Shown here piece by piece: positions 22,861 through 34,689 of a DNA stretch of 64,000 bases. This stretch comes from Blastobasis lacticolella. Its lineage: Eukaryota; Arthropoda; Insecta; Lepidoptera; Blastobasidae. The position numbers and the translations under genes are program-made. Every line of letters starts with the position of its first letter. Position 1 is the first letter of the stretch. The DNA lies in contig LR990052.1 in the NCBI GenBank assembly GCA_905147135.1, positions 16,492,200 through 16,556,199 of the forward strand, read 5' to 3'. The notes under the pieces were generated by a model. It saw only the letters and a program-made list of their open reading frames with translations. It was not told the DNA's origin and did no database searches.

Positions 22861-23669
22861 TATTTCTTTTGTCTGTGTGAATATTTTGCGTGTACTTTAT
22901 GAATTATTAAATAATAAATAAAATAGTAGTTTATGCAACTGTCATATAAAATGGGGTATTAAAACATGAGTGTCTGTTTATCATACGAGGCGTAGCCGAT
23001 AATGATAATAGTTTGACACGAGTGTTTTATTACCTAATTATATGTAGTTGCACACACTACTTTATCTACACTCATATTTTTATGTTAAAATATCGTACCT
23101 ATAATTTTCTTTACTTTGCTGGAAGTAAGCTGCGAGTCAGTTCTGTTGTATCTACGCGTCGAGGAATTCTAGCGACGGGAAATTCACTTCACTACTTTCA
23201 CATTTATCTATTTATTTGCTTCAAACAAGAAAAAACATTCATTAACACAAAATACAACAATTATAAAAAATATTCTGTTAAGCGGGAAAATAATTACACA
23301 CAAATATGAACAGTAAAATTTGAATTTTGTATTTAAATTTTGAATTTGTCAAAGACATTTAGGTATACAGCCTACAATTCACCGTGTCTCGGCGCCCGAC
23401 AAAAATTTAAAAAATAAAAGTGTTGCATAATGATTAAAAAGTTATTTTACGTTACAGCTGTAATGAAATTAGTATGGGAAATGCTGTATCGAAAAGTATT
23501 ATTTTTAATTTTTATAGACTGGCGTGAAAAAAGTGTATCCTTAAACCTTCCGAATATGAAATTGGAACTTTACGCTACGAGTGTAGATAAAAACATTTAC
23601 ATTACAGTCCCTCAAACCGAACCTCATGCACTAGAATAGGCATACTCCCTCTAGGCATAATTCGTATTA
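22861..23669. other. No recognised feature
   Basis: AT-rich DNA with ORFs of 98 and 69 codons lacking any domain. Confidence 0.5.
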
Positions 23670-23892
23670 TCTATATATGAACATAGTATAAAACTACGTC
23701 ACTTCCCGCCGTCTATCCCATTGTATCTATGGGTGTATCTCAGTACGCTTACATCTTTTAAACTACGCAACGGATATTAATGCGGTTTTTAACCATAGAT
23801 AGAGTTATTCGAGACAAAGGTCTATAATTAAGAAAAAAGGGTAGGTGGGTTAAAGTAGGTGTACGCAAACGAAGTCGCGCCGGGTTCACTAG
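23670..23892 (+). mobile_element. H1 Helitron-like element, complete
   Basis: It starts at A|TCTATATATGAACATAGTAT and ends 'GCGCCGGGTTCACTAG', matching the Helitron rule (5' TC, 3' CTAG). The base after CTAG is C instead of the expected T. It carries the family words 'AACTACGCAACGGATATTAA' and 'GTAGGTGGGTTAAAGTAGG'. It has no ORF, so it depends on helicase-encoding elements elsewhere. Confidence 0.75.
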
Positions 23893-24471
23893 CATATTAT
23901 AACAAACAAAATAATTCCATCCACCAGCTACAAATCTACATTTGTAGATAAGCGGAATATCCATTGGCCGTGTGGAAATCCTACATTACATGGAGCGGGA
24001 GAGCCACTCAAAGGCTCAGTGGGAGCTCATTTGCAATCCAATCCTTTACTGAGCTTTAAGCTCGTTTATTTGGCTACGAACTTTATTTCATACGGAATTA
24101 GTGTCAATATTTTTTGGCCATTTCCAAATTGAGCTGGGATTCTGAAGGTTTCGTATTTACCATGTCAATCAGATAGATTATTCAATATAGTACCTGTGTT
24201 TGATATAATTCACTAAAATTATTGTTTGTGTATAAACATAAATATGATATTGTGACTCAAAATTTATTTTTACAAATTTCGTGTCCATGCAACAACTTGA
24301 AATGTAATATATTGCTGGTTTTTAATTTGTTTAAGGCTGCGTGTGTCCAATAAGTTACCACTTAACTTTCAAAGCTTTAATTGAACTATTCTCACGAGCA
24401 GTATGGCAATTTCGTACTTGATGTGTGTCGAGGACACTCGAGGTGCTGATGCGCTCAAGCTTAATGCTTAA

Positions 24472-24686
24472 TCTATCTATGTATATAGTATTATACAAAG
24501 TCGCTTCTCGCCGTCTGTCCCTGTGTATCTTTGTAGCTTATATCTTTTAAACTACGCAACGGATTTTTACGCGGTTTTCAACAATAGATAGAGTGATTCA
24601 AAATGAAGGTTTATAAGCAAGAAAATATCGACCCTGTAGAGGTAAACTACGTGTACGCGAACGAAATCGCGGCCGAGTAATATAGC
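24472..24686 (+). mobile_element. H1 Helitron-like element
   Basis: Begins near A|TCTATCTATGTATATAGTA, carries 'CAAAGTCGCTTCTCGCCGTC' and 'AGATAGAGTGATTCAAAATG', and ends in a diverged 'ATCGCGGCCGAGTAATATAG' where other copies have CACTAG. About 80 bp are shared closely with the copy at 32467. Confidence 0.7.
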
Positions 24687-24714
24687 ATTGATTTGTAACA
24701 AAAATCAGGAACTC

Positions 24715-24788
24715 CCACTTTTATAACATTTTTATTATTATTTATTATACACTAGCAGCTGTAATCTGATGCGTGTATATCACGATAT
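24715..24788 (-). repeat. 3' UTR of the LINE at 24789
   Basis: An AT-rich, TTATTA-containing stretch follows the LINE stop codon on the minus strand and contains AATAAT tails. It is taken as the 3' end of the same insertion. Confidence 0.5.
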
Positions 24789-24935
24789 TTAGTTCTTGTA
24801 ATGTCTATCCAGTCTATTTTTAAAACAGTTCACCGATGGAGCACTGATCACTGATTCCGGCAGTTCATTCCATGCACTGACAACCCTATTTGGCAAAAAG
24901 TTGTGTCTGGGGTTACTGGTTCCCTGTGATCTTGA
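24789..24935 (-). pseudogene. LINE reverse transcriptase C-terminus
   Basis: The minus strand reads 49 codons into a stop at 24789-24791 and includes 'RHNFLPNRVVSAWNELPESV' and 'SAPSVNCFKNRLDRHY'. The arrangement RHNF...NRVV..WN.LP...V.A.SVN.FKNRLD is a hallmark of the C-terminal end of CR1/jockey-type LINE ORF2. No catalytic part is present. The frame is uninterrupted over this piece, which implies modest age. Confidence 0.85.
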
Positions 24936-25497
24936 CACTACTACTTACAAGCTAGGTATATGAAAATTTGTGACGGGGTCCTATCAATATAATTATTCAC
25001 CAACCCTGCAAATTTGTAAGCGCAACCGAGACAGTTTGCTGACTGTTTCCCTCGTCCGGCCCGCTTGTCATGCCGCTGACGGCCGGTCATTTGTAACGAC
25101 ATTATTCGCACCTGCGTACCGCTGACCGCGAGGAGGTGGGCGATATAAATTAATATTGGGATTACTACGGGTATGGGAGACAAGGGCAGTACGATGGCGC
25201 TTTTACAAAGTACATTTGAAGGAAAAGTTAGGTCAAAAGTGTCCAAACCGACGATAATATGTGAAAAGGTCGATGAATGTGGAAGAAGCGAGAGAGATTT
25301 GTCAGGACTGTAGGGAACAATGTGGTCTCGGCCTACCCGGTTCTTTGTTCTGCACCAAATAATGTACAATACTTAGATACTGTTGTAAAGGTACTTATAA
25401 TAAAGGTATTAGATAACTAGCCCTCTTTTACGTGTGTACAAAACCTGCGTCTTTGTACGCACTACTCGAACTTAACTCAACAAATAGGTTTTCACTA
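24936..25497. other. No supported gene
   Basis: The 142-residue minus ORF at 24941-25369 directly upstream of the LINE fragment has no recognisable reverse transcriptase motif and is not called. Confidence 0.45.
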
Positions 25498-25582
25498 CCA
25501 ACTTTTGAAGTCTCTTATTGGTCGGACAACGTCCGTTGTACGACCATGTTTGCAGGACCGTTACCAATTAGGACAGTGCCTA
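25498..25582. mobile_element. Partial copy of the 18788-18909 MITE
   Basis: 'AAGTCTCTTATTGGTCGG', 'ACGTCCGTTGTACGACCAT' and the right end 'TTACCAATTAGGACAGTGCC' align to the centre and right arm of the full element. The left arm is lost. Confidence 0.75.
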
Positions 25583-26033
25583 ACATAACATAAAAAAAAT
25601 CTTCTTACTTATAAGCGTATCGTATTAGTTTTAGGAATTAGCTTAGCCTTATAAAAATCAATAAATATATATCACACAAGTCTAGAATTATCAGGAAAAG
25701 AACTACGTAAAACCAGCCCTAAACTCAGCGCCATATTATTACCACCCCGTCGGTCACCCTAAACGCTTGAGCGGTCATTGACCGGCCCTCAGCTGATGCT
25801 GGTGCGACATTTTAACGCGCATTTGCATTAAAAAAACATCACAGGACACAATAAAATTAACATCCCATGTTGCTGTAACTACAGACCGTAAGGCCCAAAT
25901 GTTTTGGCCGAGATTTTATAGAGTTTAGTCCAACCAACCGTCATCCCGAATATTTAAGTTGGCAAAAATCATGATAATTTAATATCCATTGCAAGTTTAA
26001 GATAGAAATAAATAAAAACTTAAAAATGTATCG

Positions 26034-26100
26034 GTATTCAGATTGGATCAAGGTTACACATTCAGCCTCTAACCACTCGGCCACCGACGTTCCTCAATCA
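26034..26100 (-). mobile_element. SINE-B fragment with internal deletion
   Basis: 'CAGATTGGATCAAGGTTACA' is joined directly to the tRNA-like head 'CTCTAACCACTCGGCCACCG', skipping the middle of the element. Confidence 0.7.
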
Positions 26101-27709
26101 GACTCATAGCTACACATTTACGTTTCACCGGAACACGGCTCATGAAGCTCATGTAAACAAACCATCGCCGGCTTATCCCAATAGTCCCGTAACAACAACG
26201 CAACCTCCATTTAATGCATGTATAATCAGAAAGGTGATTAACAGGTGGCGAGGTGTCACTGCGCCTTAATTAAGGTGGGCCATCGACTAGGGAGCCATGG
26301 CTGAATAAAAGATACAGCACGCGCGGCTCAGCTTAACCCCGTTCTGGGTTGTCTATGGCGGTATTGTTGTGAAATGTTTATGGAGGGGGCTAGCTTTTCC
26401 AGTAGTGTCTACAAAAGTTTACGGTATCGCGATTTTTGAGCATTTTCTGGCACTAACTTCATTCTCCTCATTTAGTTAACCATCTCGTCTCAGCGTTGCA
26501 CCTTGGGGTTTTCAAGTGAATTGGGGCTGTCTATCGGGGTGAGATGAGGTGAAACGCAAGCAAGATAAATATAAATTTGTCCTAGAAAAATTCACCTGCC
26601 TGCAAAGTTTTTTGATATCGCCGGTCATCCATTTTGTAGTAGACATCAATAGGCTACCAATTGTGAATTTAAATGATAACGAAGCCAAAACTAGCCGATG
26701 TGCGTTATATAGTTTATAATTATAATCTTATGTTAATCATAATTATGTTTAAAATTATAAAAAAAACTGATTTAGGAAATTCTAAGAATAGCTAGGTATA
26801 TTTCTATCAATCAATACTGACATCCTTGTCGTTTCCTTTTGTTTCGTTTTAATAAACAGAGAATTGCATGTAATCATACTATAGTTACATGGCCCTCTCA
26901 TAAACAAACAAAATGAATATAATGTGGAACAAGAGGACAATAGTGTAAATATTTGTATAATAAAGCCATTAAAACACGTATCCAGTAACAACATTCCCAC
27001 TTGGCGCATATTTGTGTCACGCTTCCGTGTTCGCGGACATAAAAAGGTAATGTGTCAATTTAAATGGGGCGAAAGAGGTGCGTCGTACTGCGCGCACCTG
27101 CGCTCGTTTGCGGAATGAGGAGCGTAGATTTGGGGGCTAGAGGGGTAAGGGTGGGGGGATAGACAGCATTTTGAAAATAAAAAACCAGAAAATAAAAAAC
27201 AATGGACACAATCCAGAACAGAAAGTAAAAGTGGTCAATTTCAGGCAGGTTGAGGATCGAAAATGTGATTTGCAAAAGAAGAAATTTTTTCATTATCCTC
27301 GTATTCACAGGTATGATCATTTCGATGTTAAGGTCATTAAATTTGATATACTTATGTACTTAATAGAGGTATTTTTATTATACAGTCGGGTAATAAACTA
27401 AGTACGCTGACTAAAATCAGTAATTACTCTGGCTAACCTAACTATAAATCCTACGCGTCACACCTACGAGAAACACAGAATTATTGTGAGGTGTGTGACA
27501 AATGTGGGGTACCCAGGACACGGTGCAGGTGCGTTTATTGCATGGCGTTGACGGACACCATTTCGCTTTTATTATTTCATATATGATGCGGACGTGGCTA
27601 TACTATAGATACGCTCGGTAGCCCCAGCACGCCGTTGCAATTATTATTTTAGGGTGTTTGTTATTGACAATTTTTCGTTCTTTTACTATATTTGGGATGC
27701 TCAAACCAA
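26101..27709. other. No supported gene
   Basis: Short ORFs of 64-86 codons on both strands have no domains. No repeat shared with the rest of the window was found. Confidence 0.5.
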
Positions 27710-27868
27710 CAGAAGACTATACCTACAGATTTTAATATTCTTCACTTGTGGATACAAATATGCAAAGCAACTTCGCAAACAAAACATAATAATATGCGTG
27801 ACAGTCAGTCACTGTCTATATTTAAAAAGAGAGTCAAGGAATATTATCTTTCCCTGTCTAGTCCATAA
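27710..27868 (+). pseudogene. LINE reverse transcriptase C-terminus
   Basis: A plus-strand frame runs into a stop at 27866-27868 and ends in 'SQSLSIFKKRVKEYYLSLSS'. A serine-rich link, then FK.RVK.YYL just before the stop, is typical of the end of LINE ORF2. It is followed by a matching 3' UTR. The overlapping ATG-started ORF at 27654-27944 is in another frame. Confidence 0.75.
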
Positions 27869-28152
27869 CTTCTATATTTATGTATTTTATATCGCTTGTT
27901 TTAATAATATGTCTATATTAGCTTTATATACCTATATATTATAATATAATATATTTATGTATTTAAATATTCAATTATTGTGCACGTCGTATCTGCGTTA
28001 CTTTAGTCTAACATCTCTCTTCTGTAGGCCTGCTGGAAGAAATTTCTTTTTAGAAATAAGCAGCGCCTGCTGTGTCTTTTGTTCTTTTATATTTCTCTGT
28101 ATATCATTATTGTGTACAATAAACAGTTAAATAAATAAATAAATAAATAATA
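27869..28152 (+). repeat. LINE 3' UTR and (AAAT)n tail
   Basis: This follows the C-terminal frame and contains 'AGAAATAAGCAGCGCCTGC', 'TTGTGTACAATAAACAG' (polyadenylation signal) and a terminal (AAAT)n. A shorter tail of the same family is at 1276-1357. Confidence 0.8.
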
Positions 28153-28164
28153 TCTTTAGATAAA

Positions 28165-28320
28165 AAATTACCATCTTGACGTTAATATCCCGGTTGTGCT
28201 TTCACGCGCTTTTTCAGGGCCTGGGGTCTGTCATGACCATGATCCAAAATTTGGCAGGTCAGATAATTACTGTGAAGCGAGTTCCATCCGAACCAAAATC
28301 CTGTGTCCATGTTAGTTACA
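28165..28320 (-). mobile_element. SINE-B fragment (3' part)
   Basis: 'TTAATATCCCGGTTGTGCTT', 'GGGTCTGTCATGACCATGAT' and 'GACAGG'-like relics match SINE-B on the minus strand. It lies 13 bp after a LINE tail. The head is missing. Confidence 0.75.
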
Positions 28321-28330
28321 ACATACACCT

Positions 28331-29778
28331 TTCTGCTTTACGCAACATACCATACCATGTTGGTTTTCCATCAGAGCGAAGGATAAGAACTTCTGCAATA
28401 AACGCATTGGTAACCGAAATTCATAAGACACGCCGTGCATTTTACCAATAAAATTAAATTACCAGACTCCCTAAACTAAGAGCCCGCAATACCATCAGAG
28501 TAATTAAACGTAGCAACACAAATACGGGACCCCTGACCCCGCCGGTCACGCTCATTTGGCGCGTAATCACGCCTTCGAACTGCCAAGGAACGTGAAGGAG
28601 CCTACCGCTGCCAAGATGAAAGGGGTAGCTGGGTTTTGGAAGGTTTGTGTAGGAGGATAATGTCTTAGGCATAATATTCCAAAAAAACGGGTTGGAAATG
28701 GCGTAGGAACGGCCACCGTGTACACTTTGTAAGATTTCCTGGTTTTTGCTAAAGATGAAAATCTGTGTTTTGACACCTACAAAGCGTGTTTGTAAAAATG
28801 TCCACTTCGACATACTCCACTTTCAACCGCACTGTCCATACCAGTCCATACAAAGCACCGTACCAGTAGGCGGATATGGCGGTTAATCAAATTCTTGGAT
28901 GGTAGATGTAATTGTAAAAAATCACAGAATGTCTGTTGGCGCGCCTTGGCAACAAGTCCCTAACGATAACAGCACTATATGTCAGTACTAAGATGAAAGA
29001 GACTGCAGTATTTATGTCGTCTTTTCTCGCATATCGCGCTAGAGCACACTTGTACTAGCCGTGCTGGTAAACCAGTAAATATATCGGAGCTACACTTTTT
29101 TTCCAACATTGTAAATTTTCACTGGAAATTGGAACAAAACATGAAATAAAAATAAAACAAGATATTTAAACTGTAGTGAAAGCTTTAATAAGGTATAGCA
29201 TAGCCGAAAATCTCAGATACGTAGTTCTCCTCGGAACGCAAAGGTAACAGCATAACTTCTGTGTACCGGAGCCTTACCGAAGTTCTAATGTTTTGATTTC
29301 AAATGACGGGACATGTCTAATATTTTGCAGCAACCCTTCCTTGTACAACTTTAGGATTTGCGAAGAAAACATTCAAAATTAAACCCTATTCCCTAACGCA
29401 TGTGGTCCAAGTGGGATGCAAAGACAACTCGGCCGTTACTAATTCGGTCTTTAAGGTATTTCTAAGTTACTTATTAAATGGGAAAGTTGTCCTTTGAAAG
29501 TAAAAGCAGGGCTGAATGGAAATATTAATTAAATAATATTCATCTCTCTCATTTTGTCAGTGATTTTGCATTTGTAAATTTAAATAAGAATTCATTTGAG
29601 AAATTATTTGGACTTACATTTTCGTGGCATTTATTAATTTCATAATATTGTCTTAATTGAACAGATTATTACTGTGTCCATTTTCGAATTCTATTTTTGC
29701 TGTAATTTGTGATAGGAGTATAATCTTCAATGAAGGTTCATGCGTATGTATCCAGAATCACTTTTAGACTTTGAGCCT
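28331..29778. other. No supported gene
   Basis: Minus-strand ORF 28454-28813 (119 codons) and its overlapping partner have no recognisable domain or splice signal. The remainder is AT-rich. Confidence 0.45.
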
Positions 29779-29845
29779 GGCTTGCACCAAATTCTTAAAC
29801 GTGTTTAAGAATGACGTTTAACGTTATTTGTATTTGGTGCAAGCC
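29779..29845. mobile_element. 67-bp miniature TIR element
   Basis: Perfect 14-bp terminal inverted repeats GGCTTGCACCAAAT / ATTTGGTGCAAGCC enclose an internal palindrome TTCTTAAAC-GT-GTTTAAGAA and a 'GACGTTTAACGTTA' segment. A longer relative with one eroded end lies at 43668-43767. It is non-coding. Confidence 0.85.
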
Positions 29846-30974
29846 GCTCTAAATGAAATTACCTTTATATAAATTACAATTATTCGCAAATTCATCCACA
29901 GAGTTTAGCGCATCCGCAGTTAGCACTAATCTATCTTTCTAATAAGATTTCCCAACTTCAATCAGCAGGTGCCTAAGTTATATTATATATCCGGGTCCCC
30001 ACGTGTCGATAAGTCCATCGACCAATATAACAAAGTCTAAACAAAACAGGCCTTCACTTTCAAAACCGTTGACCATTTAGCAGGGCTGGTGACGTGGGTC
30101 TGACATTCCAATTCTATCAAAGGTCCAACTTTTCCCACAGTTCTGAAGTCGACTTTAATATTCCTTTCCCTGTTGTGTCCAAACTTTTCTCTTTGTTTTA
30201 TATTAAAGGCTGTCCTTTCTGTTTCTTGTATTTCTTTTTAGTTTTTTTCCACTTTAATAGTTTTCCTTGCTTCGAGCTTTGTTGTAGGTCCGTCTGGAAG
30301 TTCTCCGGCGACGGATTCCCCATAAGTTACTTGTAACTCACTTTTCTTATTCAAACTAGTAATTAATATTTTGTTTGGGGAACTGATCTAGGCGCTCTTC
30401 TGAACTACAACTAAATAGGTAATTAAGTTCTTATGTTTGTTATGCGTACTTCAGCTTCTTTTTAATATACTTTCTTACTTAATACCATTGTCTGCTTACA
30501 ATTAGGCGGGCCGCATGGTTGTTTGCAATTGCAAAATGTGGGCCCTATTATCGATTGCTTGCAGTCAATATTTTATTTGTAAGATCTAATTCTCGATACC
30601 ACATTAGCATACCACACTATTATCTGACTATTATAGATATATTTGTTTTAAGACGTCGGTTTCATGAATAAAATAAATAAGTAAAAAAGAAAAGCCCATT
30701 GAGCTCCGCGATTGTCTCGAGGGAACGCTTGCGAATGCAAATGAGCTTGCATTTTACTGTTTCGTCTGCATTTTCTCCTATTTAGTTTAACACCTAACGT
30801 CAGCGTGAATAAACTTTAGTGGAATATTTAAATTGTCTATTTTGCTAATTAAATTTTAACTAGAAGGCAAAATACGACGGTGGGAAGGTGAGAATTTATT
30901 TTTATAGGTGCAACCTCATAGTTAGCTGGTCTAGGGACGAAACCAACATTTAATTTTCATTGTAAATAATCGTA
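29846..30974. other. No recognised gene
   Basis: An 80-codon plus ORF at 30094-30336 has a phenylalanine-rich but unrecognised product. A weak repeat D relic ('GGCGGGCCGCATGGTTGTTT') lies near 30505-30530. Confidence 0.45.
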
Positions 30975-31173
30975 AACAATAAAATAAATAAATATACTTG
31001 GACAATTCACAGAGCGCCATCTAGCCCCAAAGTAAGCAAAGCTTGTGTTATGCATGCTAGATAACTGATATACCTAGACCAGTAACAGAAAATAAATTCA
31101 TCTTTTAAATTTCTGCTCTGCCGGGAATATAACCGGACCTCTGCGTGGCAGACGGCATGTTAATCACTGAACC
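30975..31173 (-). mobile_element. SINE-A, tail portion of a split copy
   Basis: It runs from the tail 'TTGGACAATTCACAGAGCGC' to the degraded head 'GACGGCATGTTAATCACTGAACC', where the element is interrupted. The missing end is found at 31875-31894, 0.7 kb away. Confidence 0.85.
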
Positions 31174-31874
31174 TTTGAACCTGAAACTTTTTTATGTATT
31201 TATATATTAATTTTATTTAGGTAGTATAACGCGTGTGACGTACCCAAACAATGGGCCCACAGAATACCAGCGCTGTGAGTCGTTTCTTGTGCCTCACAGC
31301 ACATGCTGAGTAGGTACCATTTACGCTAGCCGCTGGGTACCGATTCTGGTGTGCAATGCAGTTATTATTATGTTGCAATGTAACTGTGATGTTACTATAA
31401 CTACGTCAAGGTATCGAGTCAGTTCCAACATCATCCCAGTTAAATTTCAGTTAAATCATTGTTCGACCTTTGACACGTTTTCGTTGACAGAATTGAAGGC
31501 AGTTTGACAACTAAGAAAGATGCAACTTAGTAATTTATTTATTTATTGGACTACCAACAGCCATATAAAACCTAATGCAACTAAAGTACCAGAAAACGAA
31601 TTGTGGAAAGCTTCGAACTCATGAAAGTTGCAACTCAACATCTGTCGTTTGAATAACAATCACACGTTTGACATGCGATGCAATTGTAATGTTACTGCAA
31701 CTGACACGATTTCCGTACCAGAATCGAAGCCCTGGGGCACTGACAGTGTCATGGCAGACTACATATTGTCTTAATTAAGATATTTTAAATGTTAATGTGT
31801 GCGTTGTCTGTAATTGTAACTATTATTGTGTCGTGGTGTGCTATGTGTAATAAATGTCTTTTCTTTCTTTATTT
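31174..31874 (+). mobile_element. Retroposon inserted inside SINE-A
   Basis: This 701-bp insert is flanked by a direct repeat CTGAACC (31167-31173 and 31875-31881), which is SINE-A sequence duplicated at insertion. It ends in 'GTGTAATAAATGTC' and a TTTC-rich tail, as expected for a non-LTR retroposon in plus orientation. It includes an 89-bp block (31335-31423) also present at 32755-32843 and a smaller nested insert at 31528-31574. No ORF is evident, so it is a 5'-truncated or non-autonomous element. Confidence 0.75.
31528..31574 (-). repeat. Short repeat F end nested in the retroposon
   Basis: 'TTTATTTATTGGACTACCAA' and 'CAGCCATATAAAAC' match the tail end of repeat F (42836-43040). ATGCAACT occurs on both sides (31520-31527 and 31575-31582), consistent with a target duplication. 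The insert is only 47 bp. Confidence 0.6.
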
Positions 31875-31894
31875 CTGAACCACTCAGGTTGTCT
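31875..31894 (-). mobile_element. SINE-A, head end of the split copy
   Basis: 'CTGAACCACTCAGGTTGTC' completes the SINE-A head that stops at 31173. See the insert at 31174-31874. Confidence 0.8.
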
Positions 31895-32466
31895 ATCAAT
31901 CAATGACAGTTTTGTATTTTCAAATTCGGCACCAAATATATAATCATTTTATTACCGTATCAACAACGACACCTAACAGGCAATAAAACTTCAAAGATTA
32001 CGTTGAAGTAGATTACTTAACAGTCGTAAAAATAACATAAAACAATACACAACTTTTATACAATGAAGAAAGAATTTGTTGCCAGTAACATTATGTCATT
32101 TTACCACAAAGAGAAATCCTCTACAGGCCATAAACCCATAGAATTCGATCGCTTCGTTCCGGTCACATATCAAAGAGTGTTATCTTTGTTCTAAACTAAT
32201 TTTGTGGCTTAACAGACACCTGTTGCCCACATTTTCGGAGAACTTGTGGTTTTATGGAAGTTTATGCTGCTTAATCAGAGTTGTGTGGCCTAATTTGTTG
32301 TGGCCTGTTGAATTATGCTGTTGTGTATATTTCGGCCTTTTTGTCTATCTTGGCAGTGGGATTTTGTTATTTGATGAGATTTCTGTGGACTTTTATTTAG
32401 CTTTAGATATATAAGTTATTGACTGTAGAATAAATTATAGTTAACTAGTTTAGTTGTTGACGATCA
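31895..32466. other. No supported gene
   Basis: A hydrophobic 70-codon ORF at 32202-32414 has no recognised family. No repeats were matched. Confidence 0.45.
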
Positions 32467-32669
32467 TCTCTACATAGTATAAAACAAAGTCGCTTCCCGC
32501 CGTCTGTATATATGTGCGCTTAGATCTTTTAAACTACTCATCGGATTTTAATGCTTAAAATTTGTTTACAACAATAGATAGAGTGATTCAAGAGGAAGGT
32601 TTATAAGAAAAAACAAGATAGGTGGGGGTAAAGTAGGTGTACGTGAACGAAGTCGCTCCGAGTCCATTA
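32467..32669 (+). mobile_element. H1 Helitron-like element
   Basis: Begins A|TCTCTACATAGTATAAAACA, then 'AAGTCGCTTCCCGCCGTCTG', 'AGATAGAGTGATTCAAGAGG' and 'GTAAAGTAGGTGTACGTGAA', ending 'CGCTCCGAGTCCATTA', where the CTAG terminus has mutated. Confidence 0.75.
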
Positions 32670-32754
32670 TTTTACTACATAATTATCAATATCAGGACCT
32701 AACACGAAACAACACTTGCAAAAATTCAAATAAATCTCAAAGTATGTCTTAACA

Positions 32755-32843
32755 GGGTACCGATTCTGGTGTGCAATGCAGTTGTTATTGTGTTGCAATG
32801 TTACTGTGATGTTACTATAACTACGTTGAGGTATCGAGTCAGT
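32755..32843 (+). repeat. Second copy of the 89-bp 'GGTACCGATTCTGGTGTGC' block
   Basis: It matches 31335-31423 with about five substitutions over 88-89 bp. The block ends at 'GTATCGAGTCAGT' in both places and the flanks differ. A perfect 10-bp hairpin (CTTTACTGCA, loop GTTT) follows at 32857-32880. Confidence 0.8.
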
Positions 32844-32880
32844 ACCCGCTGACTGACTTTACTGCAGTTTTGCAGTAAAG

Positions 32881-34083
32881 AAACCCGAGAAAAGCTTCCG
32901 CCACAGCTTCGTCTGAAATGTAAATAGGATTTACTTCTACTTATTGCAAAGTGCAGGGTTTCATAAACAGTCAGAACTCTAGCCTTACCTCTTGAATATG
33001 CGAGAACGGTATCAGTAATAAATTCAAGGGAAAACTAGACGCTCACCGAACACGCTGAAGACAAAATTGCAGTAGAAAGTGTGGAACAAGAATAATTTGA
33101 ACCTTTGAGGGAGTTTCGAGACTTGTCCCCAGACTGGTGTGGATTGGATCTTGTAATTTGGAGTCTTGCCTACAGTTTTGAAGGCATCGAGCAGATTGTA
33201 TAGCGGCAGTACCGATTTACTTATTTTGCCGCTTATTATGTTTTCTACTGCACTATATACCTTGCCTGCCTTACAAAATCCTTGTAAAATGTACATGATG
33301 TTCACATTTTACGATATTTGATAGAGGTTTACGCGTACGCACTTATTAAATAGCTTGTACCAAAAAAAAAGAAGACACAATAGTTTTTTTGTTTAAGACT
33401 CCATACACTAATACGACTTATACGACTTACCTATCTCATTCTGATATAACGCATTCATTGACGAGTTTGTCAAATTATGACAAATTTATATGCACTTGTT
33501 TAAATAATCTAGGCATAAAGAATACTTAGTACCTATCTGAGACCACCAACTACGTGAGTATAGAAGACATCATTGCAATCATAGCGTGTTCTACCTCCTC
33601 ACCCCCTTACCCCCTTGCCCCCCTGCAAGTCCAGCGGGTAGCCAATAATCTCCAAGATAAATTCCCCGCATTATTTACCCCAAATGCTTTCAGACAACGC
33701 ATCCATCCCGCATCCCCATAGCATGTAATGCAAACACTTATTTTTATGGCCTGCATTAAAAGAAAACTCATACGATGTAGACTAGTTTCATATATGTATC
33801 CAGTAGCTACAGATAAACGTTGTTTTTGGTTATATTATGTTGAGACTTCGGAAATATCCTCAGAATTATAAAGGACATTGTAGATCGCAGATTCTATAGG
33901 ATTCGTAGTGTCGCTGGTAATGCGCCTAGTAGTGTCGTTGCCAAAAATGTACCTCAGCTTTATGCTGTTGCAACTACTTTTTTAATATACCTTTAAGGAC
34001 CTATGTAGCAATATAGCAATAGCCATCCAACGGGGGAATGTAGCCTGCCTTATGACACCATTTCCTTCAGTGGCAGCGATTTG
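32881..34083. other. No supported gene
   Basis: A 93-codon minus ORF at 33024-33305 is unrecognised. A C-rich run lies at 33598-33625. Confidence 0.45.
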
Positions 34084-34205
34084 GGAGACATTTGTAGATA
34101 TCGATTTTTAGATTTTGGTTTTAGTTAGTTAAGTGTTCGCCATTGCTTAGTTTTAGTTTTATCTGTATGTGTTTGTTGTTGTTAATAAATATCATTCTAT
34201 GTGTC
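34084..34205 (+). repeat. Possible retroposon 3' end
   Basis: A T-rich tract ends with 'TTGTTGTTAATAAATATCA', like the tails at 2690-2858 and 31800-31874. No coding part is identified. Confidence 0.35.
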
Positions 34206-34689
34206 TTTGAGTCATTCGAAATAATAAGGACAAAAATAAAATTATACAAAACAATGAGCAGTTTACAATGAGACATGTTTTGATCATAAATTGTTATCAA
34301 TTCGATTTAATTAAATGTATAACAACAATGTTATTATAAGACAAGAAATAGAGACGTGGCCAAGATTAGAGATAAGGCAAACAGAGACGCACTGTATAAC
34401 ATAAACGAGCGTCCAAAATGAGAAAGTGGTCTTACCTACTTATGTTTTGATACCTAAGTTTCAATTCCACAGTTCAAGCTTTTTGTTACTATTGTCAATC
34501 AAACGAGAATTCACATGAACTCGAACTTGAATGACTTGAATTCGAGGGGACTTTCATGGGAGTTCCTCAAACTATTAAAAATATTCTGAAATCTAGGAAT
34601 AAACGTTTATGTAAATATGTATGCAACCACCATTGACATGGACAACTAAACCCCAAAATAAGAAGTCATTAGATCCAAAACATTAATCG

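Noticed and set aside
24941..25369. 142-codon minus ORF, the longest in the window
   Set aside because: It lies upstream of a LINE C-terminus but contains no reverse transcriptase motif and no recognisable family. It is likely chance.
28454..28813. 119-codon minus ORF
   Set aside because: No recognisable domain; an overlapping ORF in another frame of the same strand suggests a low-stop region, not coding selection.
31335..31735. Terminal inverted repeats built on 'CGATTCTGGT'
   Set aside because: The motif occurs inverted at both ends of the 31335-31735 segment, but the match outside 10 bases is too weak to define a DNA transposon.
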